Assembly (NCBI GenBank): GCA_964491015.1
Contig: CAZBEY010000033.1
Span: forward strand, 1 to 20,793
Length of the DNA: 20,793 bases
Source: JADFRD01 sp964491015
GTDB lineage: Bacteria; Fidelibacterota; Marinisomatia; Marinisomatales; TCS55
Direction of reading: 5' to 3'
How positions within the stretch are numbered: the stretch's first letter is position 1; every line of letters starts with the position of its first letter. The notes under the pieces were generated by a model. It was not told where the DNA came from, searched no databases, and saw only the letters and a list, made by a program, of their open reading frames with translations. Shown here one piece after another: positions 16,209 through 20,793 of the stretch. Both the position numbers and the translations under genes were made by a program.

Positions 16209-17447
16209 TCAGGTAATTGTTTTATCAGAACTAAAGATATATTCCCGGGAGTAGACGGCAAAGAGCGCTAGTATGAGACCAAAAAAGAATGACAGAGATA
16301 TTGTAATTAATGGTTTAGGCGACGTCATTTTTAGCGGTTTCAACGGTCCATCAACAATTTGAATCAACGTTGCTTCTTCTACTTCCTCAATTTTGGCCTG
16401 TTCGTGTTGACTTTTCAATGAAACGTAAAGACTGTTTTGAAGGTCGACTTCCCTTATCAACCGTTTTTCTTCTATAGATAAAGAAGCTGATTGGTTGATA
16501 TTGCGATTGGTGTGACGAAATTCTTCTACGGCATTTTCTGCATTCCGCAAAGATGCATAGACTTCCACAATGCGGTTTTCAATAAATAGTCGTTTTTCGC
16601 TAATCTGTTTTGTTTTCAGCTTGCGGAGGATTCGTCCGGATTCATCAAGAACCGCTGATGCAATATCATGAGCAAATTGCGGTTCAAATCCATTGATAGT
16701 GAGGGTCACAATAGGAGAAAGTCTGTTTTTATGGACGGAGATCATTAATTTTAAATCTTCAATGGCCATTTTTGATTTTACGTCATTTTCCTCATCATCA
16801 TAATTACCTTCGGCTGCCAGCACGTCAAGGAGTTGTATATCTGTACCATATTTTTCAGATTCTATTTTCTTTTGGATAAGGATACGCATCAAATTTTCGC
16901 TATGAACAATCTCCGGATAAAGATCATCCCATGGAATGACGTTACCGACACCCGCGGGTACATTAAATCCAAATTGCGATGCTAACCCTGTGAATCCCGA
17001 TAGAGCATTGTTATCCTCTGCTATGGGCAGAACTTTTGAGGTTGATGAATAGATCGGGTCGGCAATAATAAATACGTATAGGGCTGATAAGCCGGAAAAA
17101 AGAATCGGAAGCAAGATGAGCAATTTAATGGATTTTGCCAGCAGGGAGCGAATTTTGGTAATTGAAATTAATTTCCCCGAAATTTCATGACGATCAGATG
17201 ATACGGGAAGCTCGAAAAAAATCTTTTCTTTTTCTATATTAATTCTCTGGTCTTTTTCCGGATCGGCGATTTCTTGCGTGTATTTAACCAAGTGTTTCGG
17301 AGGGATTGTATTTGTTTTTATCCATCCGGACAAAGTCTGTGCGGTTACATTAAAGTACTTAGCAACTTCATATTGGTGGCGATAACCATAATGCTGCATT
17401 ACCTTGAGCATAATGTCCTTGACGGTGTCTTGTTTATCTTGATTCAT
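16209..17447 (-). CDS. Wzz chain-length regulator with N-terminal CI-like helix-turn-helix
   Basis: The 412-residue protein is a polysaccharide co-polymerase with an extra DNA-binding-like domain. Residues about 7-60 form a helix-turn-helix similar to phage CI repressors: YEVAKYFNVTAQTLSGWIKT (26-45), then IPPKHLVKYTQEI (48-60). After a charged linker comes membrane helix 1 (about 107-128), the periplasmic Wzz domain with a long helical section (275-360), the proline-rich PLKPLKMTSPKPL (368-380), and membrane helix 2 (about 380-399). No BY-kinase domain follows. In known Wzz proteins this architecture sets polymer length with Wzy. The cytoplasmic HTH could sense or control transcription, or could be a protein-binding module. 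A perfect dyad lies just upstream of the gene. Confidence 0.88.
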   Translation of the reverse strand: MNQDKQDTVKDIMLKVMQHYGYRHQYEVAKYFNVTAQTLSGWIKTNTIPPKHLVKYTQEIADPEKDQRINIEKEKIFFELPVSSDRHEISGKLISITKIRSLLAKSIKLLILLPILFSGLSALYVFIIADPIYSSTSKVLPIAEDNNALSGFTGLASQFGFNVPAGVGNVIPWDDLYPEIVHSENLMRILIQKKIESEKYGTDIQLLDVLAAEGNYDDEENDVKSKMAIEDLKLMISVHKNRLSPIVTLTINGFEPQFAHDIASAVLDESGRILRKLKTKQISEKRLFIENRIVEVYASLRNAENAVEEFRHTNRNINQSASLSIEEKRLIREVDLQNSLYVSLKSQHEQAKIEEVEEATLIQIVDGPLKPLKMTSPKPLITISLSFFFGLILALFAVYSREYIFSSDKTIT

Positions 17448-17469
17448 ATTTTCGGTTAATACAGTGTTA

Positions 17470-17498
17470 TTTTTTGAATAAATGATTTTTTCAAAAAA
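17470..17498. promoter_or_regulatory. Perfect 9-bp dyad between lipoprotein and HTH-Wzz genes
   Basis: TTTTTTGAA (17470-17478) and TTCAAAAAA (17490-17498) are exact inverted arms around 11 bases. The dyad directly abuts the lipoprotein stop and ends 22 bases before the HTH-Wzz start. A terminator is unlikely because the stem is nearly all A-T and the minus-strand transcript continues with TAACACTG rather than a U-run. It could be an operator, possibly for the HTH of the next gene, or a weak RNA processing hairpin. The function is inferred. Confidence 0.45.
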
Positions 17499-18725
17499 CT
17501 AATTGTCAAAGTCATAATGTCCAAATTCATCTGTTTTCATGAGAAAAATATCATACAATCCGTGTCCAAATGATTTTGTGGATCCAACCAGAATTAAATT
17601 ATTAAGACGGGTTTCCTTTACAGCCCAACCCCAGTCAGATGATTTTCCTTCATAGGATTTATTCCAAAGCTGTTGACCATTTTCATCGATCTTAATCATA
17701 TAAATATCTTCATTATTACCGTTAAAATGCGTTGTTGTCCCGACGATGACGGCACCTCCATCGTAAGTTGGAGTCGAAACCCATCTTGTATATCCATGGC
17801 TGCTGCCGTTATAAATACCCGACCAATCCATATTACCATCTAAGTCAATTTTAATAACTTGCGGGTCATGCCATCCGTTTCCCCGAGAATTTGTTGATGC
17901 GCATATCATATATCCTGAAGGATAAACTTCCTGAATTGAGTAACCGATTTCATCATACTCACCCGAAGAACCAAAGGTCTTTTCCCATAGAACGCCGCCT
18001 GTCGAGTCAGTTTTAAACAGATAAGTATCTTTTCCTGCATCTCCGTAGAAGTCTTTATACCCTAATACCAATAAACTCCCATTATCCAATTCCATAACAT
18101 CATATCCGACTTCATGATTTATTTCACCGTAGCTTCTTCTCCAAATAGTATTACCTTTATCATCAATTTTTTGAAGCCATACATCATGATTCCCATGACT
18201 ATAACCGGGAGAATTTGTGAAACCAACGATAATAAAATTTCCACTTCTCGTTTCAATAATTTCATTCCCGATGTCAAGATTCGGACCGCCATCAATTTTT
18301 TCCCATTCTATATCGCCATAAGAATCCGTTTTTACGATATATACTTGTTTAAAATCTCCCTGAGATGACGTGTATCCAACTGCAATAAAGCCACCGTTCA
18401 AACATTGTTTTACTGAATAAAATTCTTCATCTCCCGTTCCGCCATAATTCTTTTCCCAGACGCCAAATCCCCTTTCGTCCGTTTTAATTAAAACAGCATC
18501 TTTTGTTAAGTCCGCTCTGGACTGTTTTGCACCTGCAATAATAAATCCATCATCGAAAGTTTCATCGACGCCCCATCCATAATCATAAAAATCGGTACCA
18601 AAAGTTCTCATGAATCCTGTATTCACCGGAGGGTCATTGTTAATATATACAATCTTTTTACAGGAGAAAGACAAAAGTAATATTAATATGAGTGACACAG
18701 TTGCCGGTTTTTTTATATTTCTCAT
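17499..18725 (-). CDS. Lipoprotein with seven propeller-like repeats
   Basis: The 408-residue product starts with a lipoprotein signal (LILILLLSFSC, Cys22; a slightly atypical lipobox with Ser at -3). From about residue 40 it consists of seven tandem repeats of roughly 50 residues, each reading like YGWGV-GGFI-VG-TS-G-D-IKTD-G-W. They start near TFG, YGG, DGG, SYG, TFG, YNG and SYEG. Seven such four-strand units predict a seven-bladed beta-propeller, probably facing the periplasm or cell surface. An AAGGAA Shine-Dalgarno lies upstream. The gene sits between the Wzi-like barrel and Wzz genes in the same operon. Similar repeats occur in extracellular proteins of FCB bacteria, but I know of no defined role in polysaccharide export. 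It may bind glycan or scaffold the assembly machinery. Confidence 0.82.
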   Translation of the reverse strand: MRNIKKPATVSLILILLLSFSCKKIVYINNDPPVNTGFMRTFGTDFYDYGWGVDETFDDGFIIAGAKQSRADLTKDAVLIKTDERGFGVWEKNYGGTGDEEFYSVKQCLNGGFIAVGYTSSQGDFKQVYIVKTDSYGDIEWEKIDGGPNLDIGNEIIETRSGNFIIVGFTNSPGYSHGNHDVWLQKIDDKGNTIWRRSYGEINHEVGYDVMELDNGSLLVLGYKDFYGDAGKDTYLFKTDSTGGVLWEKTFGSSGEYDEIGYSIQEVYPSGYMICASTNSRGNGWHDPQVIKIDLDGNMDWSGIYNGSSHGYTRWVSTPTYDGGAVIVGTTTHFNGNNEDIYMIKIDENGQQLWNKSYEGKSSDWGWAVKETRLNNLILVGSTKSFGHGLYDIFLMKTDEFGHYDFDN

Positions 18726-18765
18726 TTTTAAATATTCCTTATAATTCTGTATGGTTCATTTTTCT

Positions 18766-20292
18766 TTAACTCTTTATATAATTTCTTATGGCATATTCAA
18801 ACCGTATTATTAACGTATTTGTTCTTCGTTCTCCGGTAATCTCATTGATAAAATAGTGATCTTTTGGAAAACCCAGATGCGCTTCGTATTGCCATTCATA
18901 ATATACACCCAATTGAATTTGATTTGATATTTTATATCGAGTATCCAAACGCAATTCTGATTTGATTTCATTGGGGCGATAGGTTGTGACGCCGTGACGC
19001 TCGTAATTCCACATGGGAATGATGGTCCATTTATCCCCCATCCATCCGAAAAATATTAACAAATCATCAGAATCTGAGCCGCTATGGGCTCCCCAGCGTC
19101 GGCCTTCGTAAGAGAAATGATCGTAATGGCTTCTATTGTACCAAGGAGGTGTTACGCGGAATACCTGCATACGGCCGTTAATTAAGTTTGCATATTCGAA
19201 TCCAAAAATCAGATTGTCATTCCCAAGAAATTTATGATGCTGAAATCCAATGATGGTAGCCATGGCATGATCCGGCTGAACAACAAAATCCCAAAAATTC
19301 TGGCGATTATCATTGAATCCAATTTCTAAATATAATTTCAATTTTGAATCCGGATACCACATGGAGAAATAACCGGATAATGTTTGATCGAAAGGATCAT
19401 GCCCTCCGATGGTATAATCGTTATTAAAATTATTTTCTATTAAAAAACTTTCAAAAACAATGAGTGCTGCTTTTTCTGCAGTCCATGGCGTCCCAACATC
19501 GACTCCTCCAGAGAGATAATTTCGACTAAAACCAATGGAAATAATAGGATTAACATAAAATGAGATTATTCCGGTAAGGGACGTAAAATACGTTGGGTCT
19601 ACATAAGGTTTTCGAGCAATTTCGGCAAAGGTGTAGCGACCCATAAAACCCATTCTTCTCCAGCGCAACTCCCGGATAGTACCGATCATATAATGTGGAA
19701 AACCGATTGTATTATTCGTCATTGACAGGGTTCCCTGGATCCCGGGACCCCACCACATACCGGCGTTTGAAATTCCTATTCCAAATCCTTTAAAATGGAG
19801 GTATAACTGGGCATCTCGTAGTCCGGCTTCTGTAAAATGGGTTCCGATATCCTTTGGGACATCATTCAGCACGGCAAATGATCCCGGCCGGTCGTAAATT
19901 TTTACTGTTTTATTTTCACCTTTGAGTATATAAGGTTCAAAACTAAAAGCAAGAAAATCATTATAAAAAGACATGTGGAAACTGTTGAACACGGTAAAAC
20001 CTTTACCGAAATACCGGACATCCATATTCTCCTGGTTAGGAGCATTATCATTGAGGTATTGTTCACTCCTGAACCGGATAGACCAAGGCTGACCATTGTC
20101 GATATAGAATGGTCTCATGATGGTCGTTTGGGTATGGGGTTCATTATCAAATAAGGCTCTGTCCATGGCCAATAAATAATAGGGATCTGCAGAGGCGTAC
20201 ATTTGGGGGAAGGATAGAGACAAGAAACAAAAAAATGATATCGTCAAATTGATTACATTACGGGAAATCAAATATTTTATTCTTTTAACCAT
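18766..20292 (-). CDS. Wzi-family capsule assembly outer-membrane protein
   Basis: The 508-residue product (ATG at 20292) has a basic start and hydrophobic signal (about 1-35, ending near MYASA). A long run of amphipathic beta strands follows, as in a barrel. The motif MWWGPG (179-184) and the following LSMTNNTIGFPHY, with EGRRWGAHSGSDSDD further on, match the Wzi family, whose barrel anchors capsule polymer on the outer membrane. A TTG at 20322 would add ten residues but has no ribosome site and spoils the signal peptide. It is the first gene of the long minus-strand unit, so the leader region upstream (20293-20793) should contain its promoter. Its placement argues for a capsule-like or surface-anchored product. 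Confidence 0.87.
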   Translation of the reverse strand: MVKRIKYLISRNVINLTISFFCFLSLSFPQMYASADPYYLLAMDRALFDNEPHTQTTIMRPFYIDNGQPWSIRFRSEQYLNDNAPNQENMDVRYFGKGFTVFNSFHMSFYNDFLAFSFEPYILKGENKTVKIYDRPGSFAVLNDVPKDIGTHFTEAGLRDAQLYLHFKGFGIGISNAGMWWGPGIQGTLSMTNNTIGFPHYMIGTIRELRWRRMGFMGRYTFAEIARKPYVDPTYFTSLTGIISFYVNPIISIGFSRNYLSGGVDVGTPWTAEKAALIVFESFLIENNFNNDYTIGGHDPFDQTLSGYFSMWYPDSKLKLYLEIGFNDNRQNFWDFVVQPDHAMATIIGFQHHKFLGNDNLIFGFEYANLINGRMQVFRVTPPWYNRSHYDHFSYEGRRWGAHSGSDSDDLLIFFGWMGDKWTIIPMWNYERHGVTTYRPNEIKSELRLDTRYKISNQIQLGVYYEWQYEAHLGFPKDHYFINEITGERRTNTLIIRFEYAIRNYIKS

Positions 20293-20365
20293 TATTTTAT
20301 TTGGCTCTGTTCTATAAATCAACTGGTTTGATTGCTGTTATTTGTACATAGTTAACGAAATATTG

Positions 20366-20431
20366 AACCCCGACAGGTTTCTTACTGTATTTAGTAAATA
20401 TTGTTACAGACATGTAACCCCGACGGGGTTT
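20366..20431. repeat. Pair of AACCCCGAC repeats 50 bases apart, one a perfect hairpin
   Basis: AACCCCGACAGGTTT begins at 20366 and AACCCCGACGGGGTTT begins at 20416, exactly 50 bases later. The second is a perfect palindrome with arms AACCCCG and CGGGGTT around a single A. Between them lie two small inverted repeats. Such GC-rich palindromes in AT-rich intergenic DNA resemble REP-type or MITE-type dispersed elements, but no terminal duplication is obvious. A leader RNA hairpin is the alternative. Confidence 0.5.
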
Positions 20432-20569
20432 GTATCGGTATTCCTTATCTGTCTTAATCTGTATCATTAATTCTCAAAATTTACGATTTTTCCGATCCCG
20501 TTTGAATAAATTGTATCTCCCATTCAAGTTAAGAAATAAACCAACACCGCCCGTCTGAAAGATACAGTC

Positions 20570-20728
20570 GTGCTGGTAGGTGTTGTATATCAATACCTTT
20601 TTAATCACGGTTTAAAACAGCTGGGTTGTAGAACATCGCTTTTTATCTTTGCATTTATTACCAGTTTGCTGATTTTAGCCCCTCTAATGGGAATATGGTC
20701 AAATTGTATTGCGATAATTTACTATTAA
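20570..20728 (+). pseudogene. Possible membrane-protein remnant
   Basis: A plus-strand frame is open from 20540 to a TAA at 20726-20728, with no ATG start; a GTG lies at 20570. The translation from there is 52 residues and has two hydrophobic segments, VLVGVVYQYLF and SLFIFAFITSLLILAPLMGIW, with a loop rich in Lys, Arg and Cys between them. It looks protein-like but lacks a clear start and ribosome site. It may be a decayed gene fragment at the locus edge or a chance open frame. Confidence 0.25.
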
Positions 20729-20793
20729 TCTGGCAATGATTAGTCGAATGATAAACCCCTTTGTGCTTCCCCTGTTAGCGATAGCGCGGGGGA

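Larger units (their letters stand above)
20293..20793. other. Noncoding leader/flank of the locus (501 bases)
   Basis: No long gene is visible on either strand. The stretch contains the two AACCCCGAC copies described separately, small inverted repeats TTACT-N6-AGTAA (20382-20397), GTTAC-N6-GTAAC (20403-20418) and CAACACC-N30-GGTGTTG (20542-20585), and a possible membrane-protein remnant on the plus strand. At the right edge TCCCC (20768-20772) pairs with GGGGA (20789-20793), the start of a GC-rich hairpin cut by the window end. I could not identify a convincing promoter for the operon, though it should lie here. Confidence 0.5.

Noticed and set aside
17470..17498. Intrinsic terminator between lipoprotein and Wzz genes
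   Set aside because: The stem is nearly all A-T and no U-run follows on the transcript.
20293..20322. TTG start ten codons upstream for the Wzi-like protein
   Set aside because: No ribosome site is visible, and the ATG at 20292 places a basic segment directly before the signal helix as expected.
20540..20552. JUMPstart/ops-like antitermination site (minus-strand GGGCGGTGTTGG)
   Set aside because: Only GGCGGT of the ops consensus GGCGGTAG matches, and no wider JUMPstart sequence is present.
20542..20585. Integron attC-like site
   Set aside because: The inverted arms lack the GTTRRRY/RYYYAAC core, and no integrase or cassette structure is visible.

Overview
The window is almost entirely one surface-polysaccharide (O-antigen or capsule, Wzx/Wzy-type) biosynthesis locus. 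All 16 complete genes lie on the minus strand, so the locus reads from about 20.3 kb down to 0.1 kb. A plus-strand gene tail at 3..86 converges on its end, which marks that end as the likely locus boundary. The DNA is AT-rich, Shine-Dalgarno sequences are weak, and the two end proteins resemble Wzi-family outer-membrane barrels. This suggests a Gram-negative bacterium of the FCB group (Neomarinimicrobiota, Bacteroidota, Ignavibacteriota or a relative). That assignment is an inference from style of sequence, not from a marker gene.

Layout in transcription order: (1) 20293..20793 is noncoding leader or flank with small hairpins, including a GC-rich AACCCCG-A-CGGGGTT palindrome, and a possible membrane-protein remnant. 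(2) Export and assembly: a Wzi-like barrel (18766..20292), a seven-repeat propeller-like lipoprotein (17499..18725), a Wzz chain-length regulator carrying an N-terminal phage-CI-like helix-turn-helix (16209..17447), the Wzx flippase and the Wzy polymerase. (3) Glycan assembly: a GT2 and a WbuB-like GT4 glycosyltransferase and a PglC-type phosphoglycosyl transferase (11019..13671). (4) An unusual modification block (5566..11041): UlaG-like metallo-hydrolase, winged-helix plus Rossmann protein, GT2 fused to a zinc alcohol dehydrogenase, PglD/NeuD-like acyltransferase and a Pct/YdiF-type CoA-transferase. (5) A DegT/PglE aminotransferase (4411..5553) and a FlaA1/PglF-type 4,6-dehydratase (2347..4257). 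(6) A second Wzi-like barrel (940..2340) and a DPM1-like GT2 (132..806).

PglF-, PglE-, PglD- and PglC-like proteins together form the known route from UDP-GlcNAc to a UDP-4-amido-4,6-dideoxy sugar (bacillosamine type) and its loading onto undecaprenyl phosphate. The GT2 and GT4 enzymes would extend it, Wzx would flip it, and Wzy with Wzz would polymerise it. The unexpected part is the CoA-transferase, dehydrogenase fusion, MBL hydrolase and wH-Rossmann protein placed inside this route with overlapping or nearly touching ends. The most economical idea is that they make and attach an acyl group other than plain acetate to the amino sugar. The second notable feature is the HTH-Wzz fusion, with a perfect dyad just upstream of its gene. 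No Wza-type export channel or BY-kinase is present in the window.
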